A stretch of 64,000 bases of DNA from Okapia johnstoni (lineage: Eukaryota; Chordata; Mammalia; Artiodactyla; Giraffidae). Below the pieces are notes generated by a model. It did not search any database. It saw only the letters and a list, made by a program, of their open reading frames with translations, and had not been told where the DNA came from. Shown here piece after piece: positions 55,248-64,000 of the stretch. The stretch lies in assembly GCA_024291935.2 (NCBI GenBank), contig CM044313.1, positions 86,117,001 through 86,181,000 on the forward strand, written 5' to 3'. A program made the position numbers and the translations under genes. How positions within the stretch are numbered: position 1 is the stretch's first letter; each line of letters begins with the position of its first letter.

Positions 55248-57165
55248 ATACAATATAATAAGAACAATGAAAAGTAAATCCTTCCACTTATAAAAATTTT
55301 AATTCATTCTTCACTCTTACAGAATCTCCTGGACCACAAAAACCTAACACAAGCTCTGACACTCTAAAGTTAGGATGAGATGAACATATTGTATTATAAC
55401 AATTTTTTCCTTCCCAAAAGGTGTATAAATATCTGCAATCCTGACTTCAGTTCCAAAGGGGCCTTTTAGCTCCTTAAGATGAATCTCTCACTTCAAGCCC
55501 ATGAGATGCAACATGGGCTTGAAGGTCACATCTAAAATCACCTCTGCTCATGACTCTGCTTGGCTGAAGGCTTAACAGTTTTCCCAAAGATAGCTGTAAA
55601 CCCAGTTTCAAAGATAGGTTTGAAGACTTACCAGAACTGTTTCCATTTTCCTTCCTTCTCCTCTATGTCTATATAAATTCTATAGAGAGCATCATAAATT
55701 TTAAAGTATATAATTTCATGATTTCAGCTTAGAGTGAAATTTACAGAGAATGTTGGCTTTTTATAAGCAAGGGTCTCCCCTATTCCAATTCAATCCCTCT
55801 ACAATTCAGTGGCATGTGCTTAAAACAATCAAAACTGAGGATACGTGACTAAAATTTACTCCTGAACAACTTACAGTCAAATTAACTTGAAACATTCAAT
55901 TATACAGATATAACAGCTTTTCCATTTCAAGGTAATCAGTAATAAACAGCAAGCTATTTTCACAAATGACAATGATGCTATTTTAAATCAACAAAAATGA
56001 CTTCTTTCTCGGTATAGTATTGCTCTTTTATCTATAATTAACATCTATAACAGATACTCTTTGGAGAAATACAGCACTTAGTTAACATCCAAATGATTAA
56101 ACATCAACACACATTACACAGATACAGATAAAAACACACACACATATTGAAAAGTAATGCCCACAGCCTGACATAATGCTGAATTTGCCTTGTTCTGGCA
56201 GACTTACAATGTCAACAGGGAAATAGACAAAACAGAATAAGAAACACATTTTTTAAAAGAAATGTACATTTTGTTTGGCAAAGACATGCATTTCTGTTTG
56301 ACAGAAGTGTGCTGGAGGTAGTTGTAGTAAAATGAAAGTCTGAAGCTGATAGAAACCAACTTCACAGCTGAATATTTTCAGGGTGAAAGAAATAAGGTGG
56401 GCTTGTTTCAAGTAGAAGAAAATGATTGAGATGTAAAAGAATAGCAAAGAAGGACTGAGAAAACAAGTAGCATAATGAGTTAAGAAGACAAGATAAAAGT
56501 TGCAGGCAAATCTGAAAAAGGGATGAAGACCTCAAGATTCAAAGGGAAACAAACAAACAAACAAAAAAATAAAATTGAGTTAGCAAGTAACTAATAAGCT
56601 AATATGAATCCCACTCCACCACAGATACATAACATTAAATAATAAACATTTCTCTATGTATGGAGAAGGATGCTTTAATAACCAAATGTAAGCTTTCTAT
56701 CAGTGGGCTATGGTAGAAGTGCAGAGATGACAAGTTTCTGCTGGCATCTAGATTCAAGGGAGGGAGATTATACCCCTTCTTTGTTGGCTACTTTGCATGC
56801 AGATCCTGCTAAATTGGGATTGAATGATGCCTTGACTGAATGAGCGAAGTTTCAGCAATCCACATAATGCAAAATATCACGAAATGAGAAGCAGATTCTA
56901 CTGAGAGATTTATTTCCCTTTTAAGTTTGATGTTAACTTTATAGTATCATCTATTTCTCAAGATGATTTTAATCATTTTAAAAAATAAGAGTGTCAAATT
57001 GTTTCTTATTTCTTTTTGTTTTCCTTCCTTTCCCAGATGAAATTCTATTACAAAATAATATTCCATTCCTATTAAATAAATTTTAAAAAACTTTCACAGA
57101 AAAGTGGACATATATCTAAATACAGAGAAAATATATTTAAAATATTTAATAGATTTGTCTAATGA
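55248..57165. other. Intergenic, mostly unique
   Basis: 1.9 kb, AT-rich. Contains a short (CA)n run near 56132-56144 and AAAC repeats near 56550. No gene or family recognised. Confidence 0.5.
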
Positions 57166-57394
57166 ATGTGTGTGTGCTCAACTCACTCAGTCATGTCCAA
57201 CTCTTTGTGACTCCATGGACTGTAGCCCACCAGGCTCCTCTGTCCATGGAATTTCCCAGGTAAGAATACTGCAGTGGGTTGCCATTTCCTCCTCTAAAGA
57301 TCTTCCCGACCCAGGGGTCAAACCCGTGTCTTATCTCCTATGTCTCCTGCATTGGCATGCAGGTTCTTTACCACTGAGTCACCTGGGAAGCACC
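57166..57394 (-). repeat. Bov-tA SINE
   Basis: Antisense, from 'gtgtgtgtgctcaactcactcagtcatgtc' to the head 'accactgagtcacctgggaagc'. Full length. Confidence 0.88.
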
Positions 57395-57525
57395 ACCTAA
57401 TATATTATAAAATAGAAAAAAAATAAAAGAAATCACTGCCTTTCTTCCATATAAAAGAGGCACTAGAAGATAACATAGGGAAGTGTCATTCAGAGATAAA
57501 TATGACAAGCTTTGATAGCACTGAA

Positions 57526-57561
57526 GGTGGAGTCTTTACCATCTGAGCCACTAGGGAATCC
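57526..57561 (-). repeat. Bov-tA 5' tip fragment
   Basis: 'tctttaccatctgagccactagggaatcc' is the antisense of the first 30 or so bases of the head. The rest is absent. Confidence 0.6.
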
Positions 57562-58121
57562 AGGGAATATAAAAAATGAATATTTATAATCATTATGTTA
57601 AGATAGCATAAAAGTTTTCATTTTAAGAAAGAATAAAGAACAGACGTAAGAATCCCACTCTGTCTGAATCAAGAAGTTTGGATTAAAGGTATACAATAAA
57701 TGCATTTTTAAATTATACAAATTGTTTAGTTGAAATCATTTTCTCCTGGATGTCTCTTTTAGACATAAGAATTTATATTAAAATAAACTGTGAATAAAAA
57801 CTTGTGTAAGTGTCTAAGTGGTTGAAACAAACTAGTTTATCACAGACGGAAATTGTAGTTTAAAATAAATAAAAATAGATTATTTTTTAAAAGTTTATAT
57901 GTCAGATTAAAATACAAGGAGGAACAGTATAACATTTTTTCAAAAAGGAATAGTGCATTATTTTTAAAAAATAAAACCTGGTACATATAAACTTAGCAAA
58001 ATTATTAAAAATCATATGAGATAGAGCTTGATAATCCTTCCACTTAAAAGTTATTTAAGTAGAAATTATAACCAAATACTCACCAATTAAGATACAAATG
58101 TCATATTGAATTATCACTCAT
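57562..58121. other. Intergenic, nothing recognised
   Basis: AT-rich DNA. Confidence 0.45.
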
Positions 58122-58246
58122 ATGTGTGTGTGTTAGTTGCTTAGCTGTGTCAGACTCTTTGCAGACTGTAGTCTGCCATGGAACTATTCCTCTGACCATG
58201 AAATTTTCCAGACAAGTATACTGACATGGGTTGCCATTTCCTTCTC
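58122..58246 (-). repeat. BovA-type SINE, truncated and diverged
   Basis: Antisense 'gtgtgtgtgttagttgctta' to 'gggttgccatttccttctcc'. There is an internal deletion after 'gactctttgcagac'. The head is missing. Confidence 0.8.
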
Positions 58247-58559
58247 CATGTCACTGATATCTTTTAAATTAATTTTTAAACACTATTGTATACAATGATT
58301 TTAACTATATGGTATAATTAAATGGAACAATGGAACAAACATTTCAGGCACAAATAAGATGTATCTAATGGAGAAGCTTTATTTTTCATTTGAATATATT
58401 ATATCAACTGCCAAAGAAAATAAAATTTCTGGATAATTTCCTAGCCTTATATTTCAATCTTTCTCTGCATACAAAGCCATGATGTTAAAAAACACTCCCT
58501 CAAACTTTTAAAGTTGCCACCAATCTCTGATTAACAGAAGTAATGGAATTTGGAAAACA

Positions 58560-59650
58560 CTATTTATTGAATGATCCTAGAATAATTTGTAATCTACAAA
58601 AGAAAATAATTTAACACTCTCTTACCTCACAAAGAGAAGCCAGTTCTAAGTATATTAAGAACTTCAGTAAAGAAGGCAAAATTATAAAATATTATAGGTT
58701 ATACATTCATGACCTAAGGAAAGAAAACTCTAAAACAAGGCAAAGAAAGGGAATCTTAAAAGACAAAAAATAGAAAGAAAACCCTAAAAGACACACAAAA
58801 GAATAAACCTTAAAAAATTGGCATGGTTCACAAAGAATTCAGTTTATTAGAATTCATATACAGAAAGTGAAACACAGGTCACTACACAGAAGAAAATATA
58901 TCAATATTTTGCACTGGTAAAACTTTGAACCCCAAAATATATAAAGAATGCCCACTAAATTATAGTATCACAATAAACAATGTAATAGTAAAAAATATGC
59001 AAAATTCTTAGGCAGTCATTTTTGTGAAGAGGAAAATCTGAGTAGCCAGCAATCTTCTGGTATAATACTAATAATATCAGCAATGTGGAAATGAAAATTA
59101 AAAAACACATTGCATGGTCCAGTAGAGAAAAATTTTCAGCTCTGATAATTTCAGCAATTGAAATAGTTGAAGACTGAAGAGATAACTTCAAAGACTGAAG
59201 TAATGGAAATCTCATATATTGCTGGAGAATACATAAATTTTCTGCATCCATTGGAAAATAATTTATCATTTTGTATTGATAAAATAAGACACATTCTTTA
59301 AATCTGGAATTTGCATAAGAAGAACCTCAGTAATTCCACTGCTAAACATCAACTCAAGAGAGACCCTTGCACAAACAAATCTGAAGACAGTTTAACAAAT
59401 TCACAAGAGCAATGCTTTTATAGCAAAAACTTGGAGTCAACATAAATGTCCAACCAGAGAATGGAAAATAATTTTATAGCTATTCATGACATATGTATAA
59501 ATATAATACCGCTTAAACAACTTTAAAAGGCATAGAAAGCTTAAGAGTATATGGTTTGAAGTTACATGTTTATATGACATATTTAAAAAAACAATTGAAT
59601 AATTAACATAAAATTTAACAATACTGTTAGCACATGGATAGGAGAAAGTG
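58560..59650 (+). mobile_element. Ancient L1 (L1M) ORF2 3' end
   Basis: Sense and diverged: 'aaaatatataaagaatgcccactaa', 'tgaagaggaaaatctgagtagccag', 'ggaaatctcatatattgctgg', 'cagtaattccactgctaaacatc', 'agcaatgcttttatagcaaaaacttggag', 'aaatgtccaaccagagaatgg'. Matches the final part of L1 ORF2 in order. The preceding 58247-58559 is unassigned. Confidence 0.72.
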
Positions 59651-59924
59651 ACAGCATATAGTTGATTTCAACTCTTCAATTTTTTTCTACATGTGTGAAT
59701 TCACCTGTGTTCATTTTACTACTATTTATCCAATAGCCATTTGAATGTATTCTAGTTCAAACAAACAAGCAAAAAAGAAAAACAACACTCAAAAAATTTT
59801 AAATTGAAAAGGATATTATGGGATCTAGTACACAGATATAATCACAACTATTTACCTACCTACCATCATCTATATTTTAATGCACCAAACTTGGGCAACT
59901 ATTGTTACTTCAACTGAATTTTTT

Positions 59925-60165
59925 AAAAAATATATTTATTTGGCTGTGTAGGGTCTTAGTTGCAGCATGAGGGATCTTTTGTTGTGGCACGTGGGCTCTC
60001 TAGTTATGGCACGTGGGCTCGGGAGTGCATGGGTTAAACAGTTGTGGCGCATAGGCTTAATTTTTCTGCAGCAAGTGAGACCTTACTTTTGCAACCAGGG
60101 ATCAAACTGGTGTCCCTTGCATTGCAAGGCATATTCTTAACCCTGAACAATCAGAGAAATCCCTC
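59925..60165 (-). repeat. CHR-type SINE
   Basis: Antisense: 'tatttatttggctgtgtagggtcttagttgc', 'gttgtggcacgtgggctctct', 'ggatcaaactggtgtccctt' and 'caatcagagaaatccctc' at the head. A tRNA-derived cetartiodactyl SINE older than Bov-tA. Flanks 'caactgaat' and 'caagtgaat' suggest a decayed TSD. Confidence 0.85.
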
Positions 60166-60285
60166 AAGTGAATATATTCAATAAAAAATGATTACAAACT
60201 AGACAGACTTAATACATAAATAAAAGCATAAACCCCTTAAGTGAAAGTCATTCTTACAAATTTAGGATTTTCTACAGTCTTTCTG

Positions 60286-60489
60286 CAGCTTTCTTGGTGG
60301 CTCAGTGACAAAGAACCTGCCTACCAATGCAGGAGGCATCGGTTCAATCTGGATCTGGGAAGATCCCCTGGAGAAAGAAATGGCAACCCACTCCACTATC
60401 CTTGCCTGGAAATCCCATGGAGAGAGAGCCTGGTGGGCTATAGTTCATGGGGTCACAGAATCAGACACGACTGAGCAACTAAAACAACA
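60286..60489 (+). repeat. Bov-tA SINE with perfect 12-bp TSD
   Basis: Head 'agctttcttggtggctcagt', body, tail '(AAC)n'. Flanked by ACAGTCTTTCTG at 60274-60285 and 60490-60501. Confidence 0.93.
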
Positions 60490-60501
60490 ACAGTCTTTCT
60501 G

Positions 60502-61982
60502 ATGTCTGACATTTGAAAATTTAAATCTATTATATAATTTTTTGAAAAGCAAACATCTCAAGCAGAAGGAAATATAAATCTGTGTCACTTCATCCATACA
60601 TTAAGTGCTTTAGGAGACCATTTTCTGAGAGAAATATTTTATTTATTTTATATAGCCCTTCTACAATATTTATAAAATTATTAGCTTGTACAGGCATTTG
60701 TATGTAGCTATGAGAAATCATCTCATATATTTTTAAACAGTTATAATGGAGAGTTCACACTACTAATGGACAGTTACATTAAAATGCCCTGAAATAGGTG
60801 CACTGAAATAGGTACAGTGAAATTGGTCACTGAAATAGGAAAATTCAGTATTCTTTTAGAGTAAAAAAGATACTTAGGAATTCTCTTAATTCTGTCTAGT
60901 AGAAATAAATAAGTTCTGAACTAGTTTCTGAGTTAGATACAGTATTTAACTTTGATAAGTCAAGGTAGACCATTTCTGGATTATTTTAAGAAGAGTGCAT
61001 ATAACATTTGAAGGTCTAGATATAAGGAAGAGAAGAATGTACACTGGGAAAGCTATAAGTAATTCAGTTTGTCTATAGAATGAAAGGAAAAGAAGCAGTC
61101 GTAAGAGAAGACGTTGAAGACATATGGGTTGATTACATACAGGAATCGGGAAGCCAACATGGTGTGCTTGGATTTTATCCTGAAAGTAGTAGGGATATTT
61201 CATAGTTCTTTAAATAATAGAGACTCATTTTCAAACTTGGGCTACAAATCACATTGTATATGCAGAGTGGTAGGACAACACGGAGAACACAGGAGCAGGA
61301 GGTAACAGACTTTGACTGTAACCCAGGCACACTTATGGTAAACAAGGACAATGGAAGTAGTGCGGGGTAAAAAAAAAAACAACAGAAAAATTAGTAAGAA
61401 ACACTGAACTTACAGAACTTGTAAATTAAATCATTGTGGGAATGTTAAACAGCAGGAAGTGTAATGTTTCTGGCTCACATGAAGTAGATAATCTAGTTTT
61501 AATAATTTACATGAGGATGGGACACTGGGGAAAAAAGTGGGTTGTTTAACAAAAATTAGATGTTTTGTAGGTAGAATATACAAATAAATATGTCAGAAAG
61601 AATTTAACAATAGTGGCTTGGCTTTCAAGGTAGAGATTTGATCAGATAAAAATGATAAATAGCAAAATTGGCAATAAGGATGAATAGAATAAGAGAAGAA
61701 ATAACTTTAGGAAAAGTGACATGATGGGGTAGGCAGAGAAAAAATAGTATACAGAAAAGATTAAGACTACACAATGAAGAGTTAGGCTGTAAAAGAAGGG
61801 TCACAGATGCAACACAAAGTATGTAGAAGGGAGATGGGCAATAATGTCAAATGTCTTCAAAGGCGAAGAATGGTAGGGATTTTGGAATCCTGCAACACTA
61901 AAGGTGGTCTTAGAGAGGGAAGTTTCAGGGGACTAAATGAAGATGGAGACTGAAGTTCAATAATAGTAAATTTAAAGGCATT
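60502..61982. other. Intergenic, mostly unique
   Basis: No gene or family recognised. A degenerate tandem repeat of about 14 bp ('actgaaataggt', four units) lies at 60789-60840. Frames of 85 (minus) and 63 (plus) codons around 61.1 kb have no recognisable match. Confidence 0.5.
60789..60840. repeat. Degenerate tandem repeat, about 4 x 14 bp
   Basis: Units 'ctgaaataggtgca', 'ctgaaataggtaca', 'gtgaaattggtca' and 'ctgaaatagg'. Isolated in unique DNA. Confidence 0.75.
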
Positions 61983-61993
61983 AAGAAGTAAGT

Positions 61994-62204
61994 TGTGCTT
62001 CTCTGGTAGCTCAGATGGTAAAGCGTCTGCCTGCAATGCGGAAGACCTGGGTTCAATCCCTGGGTTGGGTAGATCCCATGGAGAAGGAAATGGCAACCCA
62101 CTCCAGTACTCTTGCCTGGAAAATTCCATGGATAGAGGAGACTGGTAGGCTACAGTCCATTGGATTGCAAAGAGTTAGACATGACTGAGCAACTTCACTG
62201 GTTC
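61994..62204 (+). repeat. Bov-tA SINE with perfect 11-bp TSD
   Basis: Head 'gtgcttctctggtagctcag', body, tail 'gagcaacttcactggttc'. Flanked by AAGAAGTAAGT at 61983-61993 and 62205-62215. The following 62216-62523 shows nothing recognisable. Confidence 0.93.
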
Positions 62205-62523
62205 AAGAAGTAAGTCAGTGGATTTAGATCTCCCTAAATTTAGAGAATGAAGGAGAGAGCAATTATTTTGCATCTAAAAGGGATTTTAGAGTTGTGGAAG
62301 CTTCTTCTATGAGACCTGAGCAGGGTCTGAACACAAGTTTGAAGGATCTATGAGAGAGCAAGAATTTGAAGAGAGATAGGAGCTGATGATAAGGAGAATG
62401 AGACCTCTGTAAATTCTGTATAACATGGACTCCATATATAGATGAAAGTTTAGTCTGTCCTGGTCTCTCTTTCTGTGTACGTGTGGAGGGGGAAGGAGGG
62501 GAGTATATATACAGCTAGGCATT

Positions 62524-62587
62524 CAGATGAGGAAATGGAAACTGTCAAATTAACTGACTTGCATGTGGTAGAACCAGCTTGATATTC
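62524..62587 (-). repeat. MIR SINE fragment
   Basis: 'cagatgaggaaatggaaactgtcaaattaactgacttgca', then 'gtggtagaaccagcttgatattc', is antisense MIR with an internal deletion. It ends where the USP13-like segment begins. Confidence 0.55.
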
Positions 62588-62767
62588 AGTGTATGAATTA
62601 TGCATTCAACCATCACATGGGGAGCTCTACAATGAACGGCCATTATGCCTGCCACATCAAAGAGGAAGGACGATGGGTGACCTGCAGTGACCACAGCATT
62701 TATGCCTCAGAAAGTCTCCCTAGGGACTTGGATAATATGTACTTCTACCTCAGGATACCAAGTTACC
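62588..62767 (+). pseudogene. USP13: USP13-like (deubiquitinase) C-terminal coding fragment, dead
   Basis: The translated frame from 62593 reads '[19 protein letters not shown]', 'RWV', 'SDH', 'ASESLPRDL' and ends '[10 protein letters not shown]'. From memory this matches the last 55 or so residues of ubiquitin carboxyl-terminal hydrolase 13, and less well its paralogue USP5. USP13 ends in MYFY-RIPS, which decides between them. The catalytic-His box (GHY) of the UCH domain is visible. Upstream, 'tatgaatta' (YEL) lies in another frame, implying a 2-base deletion before 'gcattc' (AF). No normal stop codon follows the terminal Ser, and the sequence runs into BovB at about 62768. About 70% residue identity, a frameshift and truncation make it a pseudogene fragment. 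Whether it came from spliced mRNA cannot be judged without the exon map. Confidence 0.8.
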
Positions 62768-63350
62768 AAAATCACTGTGGACTGTGACCGCAGCCATGAA
62801 ATTAAAAGACACTAGCTCCTTGGAAGGAAAGCTATGACAAATCTAGATAATATATTAAAAAGCAGAGATATCACTTTGCAAACAAAAGTGCATATACATA
62901 TAGTTAAAGTTACGGTTTTTCCAATAGTCATTTACGGATGTTAGAGCTGAACCATAAAGAAGACTGAGCGCCAAAGAATTGATGCTTTCGAACTGTGGTG
63001 CTGGAGAAGACTCTTGAGAGTCCCTTGGACAGCAAGAATATCAAACCAGTCAATCCTAAAGGAAATCAACCCTGAATATTCCTTGGAAGGACTGATGCTA
63101 AAGCTAAATCTCCAATACTTGGGCCACCTGACATTAAAAGCCAACTCATTGGCAAAGATCCTGATGCTGGGAAAGATTGAAGGCAGGAGAAGGGGGTGAC
63201 AAAGGATGAAATGGTTGGATGGCATCAATGACTCAATGGACATGAGTTTGAGCAAACACAAAGACATAGTGATGGACAGGGAGGCCTGGCATGATGCAGT
63301 GCATGGGGTCTAAAAGAGTCAGACATGGCTTAGCGACTAAACAACAAAAT
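62768..63350 (+). mobile_element. BovB LINE 3' end fused to USP13-like sequence
   Basis: Sense BovB starting 'ccaaaatcactgtggactgtgaccgcag', through 'gactcttgagagtcccttggac' and 'caaccctgaatattccttgg', to the 3' end 'tagcgactaaacaacaaa'. It begins directly after the terminal codon of the USP13-like segment. No convincing TSD could be found for either BovB alone or the pair. Confidence 0.9.
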
Positions 63351-64000
63351 GCACATCTGAGGACAAGTCTTTGCACAGAACTTTCAGCAGCTTAATGTTT
63401 GAGTACAAATACTTCATTGCTGTTAGAGCTCTTGATAGATATCTGGATAAGAGGATGATGAGTCTCTCACGATTTGCTTTTTATTTTCACTAAACAAATT
63501 ATTCAAAGTTTAGAGTTATGCTTCATCAAAAAAATCACATTTTAAACGTGTTTAAAATGTATTTTTGACATAATTTAGGACAAATAAAATTCAGAAATAT
63601 TATTACAAACACATATATGGAATTTAAGTTCATAGAAACTGACATCATAAACCATCTGCAAGCTTTGTTAATAACACCTCAATGCTGAATCTGTTTTACC
63701 TAGATATTGTAATTTTCAGTTTATTTTATAAAATATACCTAATTTTATGTAATGTATTTAAAGTGATCTGAATGAAAAAGCTGTAGGACCAATGCTATTT
63801 GTGATAAGCTACCAAAATGTTAAGTGTCTATTAGCAGTTAATAGCTACTTTAATGATATAACTGACATTTTTTAAAAGCAAACTTATCAGTTCATGTCCA
63901 AACAGGGGAATATTTTCAAATATAATTTAGAGAGGTGATGGATTTAGTTTTCACTTTAAAATGACTAGTGTATTAGATTTTTGATACCCCACATTTTTCT
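63351..64000. other. Intergenic, nothing recognised
   Basis: AT-rich DNA to the end of the window with no recognised gene or repeat. Confidence 0.5.

Noticed and set aside
62768..63350. BovB insertion alone, unrelated to the USP13-like sequence
   Set aside because: Not fully rejected: no TSD was found, so it remains the alternative. The fused model is preferred because the join has no gap and no USP13 3' UTR remains.

Overview
The window is a non-genic stretch of an artiodactyl nuclear genome, almost certainly a pecoran ruminant and most likely a bovid (cattle, sheep, goat, buffalo or a relative). The diagnostic content is ruminant-specific: BovB LINEs (an RTE-clade element of reptile affinity that entered ruminants horizontally), tRNA-Glu/BovA SINEs (Bov-tA), BOV-A2 dimers with their (CAG)n/(CTG)n tails, and two CHR-type SINE sequences shared by cetaceans and ruminants. 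Species cannot be fixed from the sequence alone. There are no bacterial or organellar features, rRNA genes, functional tRNA genes or CRISPR arrays. I found no intact host protein-coding exon. Every longer open reading frame that I could recognise belongs to a retroelement or is a shadow of one.

Layout. 1-1.2 kb is AT-rich single-copy-looking DNA. 2.3-7.0 kb is an ancient L1 on the minus strand, cut up by Bov-tA copies and a CHR-BovB chimera. 7.0-15.7 kb is mostly unique with a MIR, a MER20-like hAT remnant, BovB tails and a BOV-A2. 15.7-18.7 kb is an artiodactyl L1 (minus) carrying two SINEs and a composite SINE/BovB insertion. 18.7-20.5 kb is unique. 20.5-26.0 kb holds L2 remnants into which MER5, L1, BovB and Bov-tA inserted in succession. 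27.1-28.8 kb has L1, MaLR LTR and SINE pieces. 28.9-34.0 kb holds two adjacent minus-strand BovB elements, the second close to full length. 34-41 kb is unique DNA with scattered SINEs, a BovB tail and a degraded LTR. 41.1-43 kb is an MLT1 LTR followed by an old L1 hosting three SINEs. 45.2-46.9 kb is a BovB with an inverted 5' end and an intact 365-codon reverse transcriptase fragment. 46.9-53.6 kb is dense in SINEs, BovB and L1. 53.6-62 kb is largely unique with SINEs, an old L1 and a CHR. 62.5-63.35 kb has a MIR scrap, a piece resembling the 3' coding end of the deubiquitinase gene USP13, and a BovB tail fused directly to it.

Functionally the window records retrotransposition rather than encoding a pathway. 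BovB supplied the reverse transcriptase. BovA, Bov-tA and BOV-A2 share its 3' tail and are thought to borrow its machinery. Target-site duplications (TSDs) are visible at many insertions. The most interesting recurring signal is template chimerism by the BovB machinery: CHR-BovB (4354-4708), antisense Bov-tA joined to BovB inside one TSD pair (16588-17322), a 5'-inverted BovB (45232-46916) and USP13-like sequence joined to BovB (about 62588-63350). The first two have the architecture that could give rise to new SINE families such as Bov-tA itself. Family names are from remembered consensus sequences, so boundaries are approximate, usually within 5-30 bp where no TSD is quoted and looser for ancient elements.
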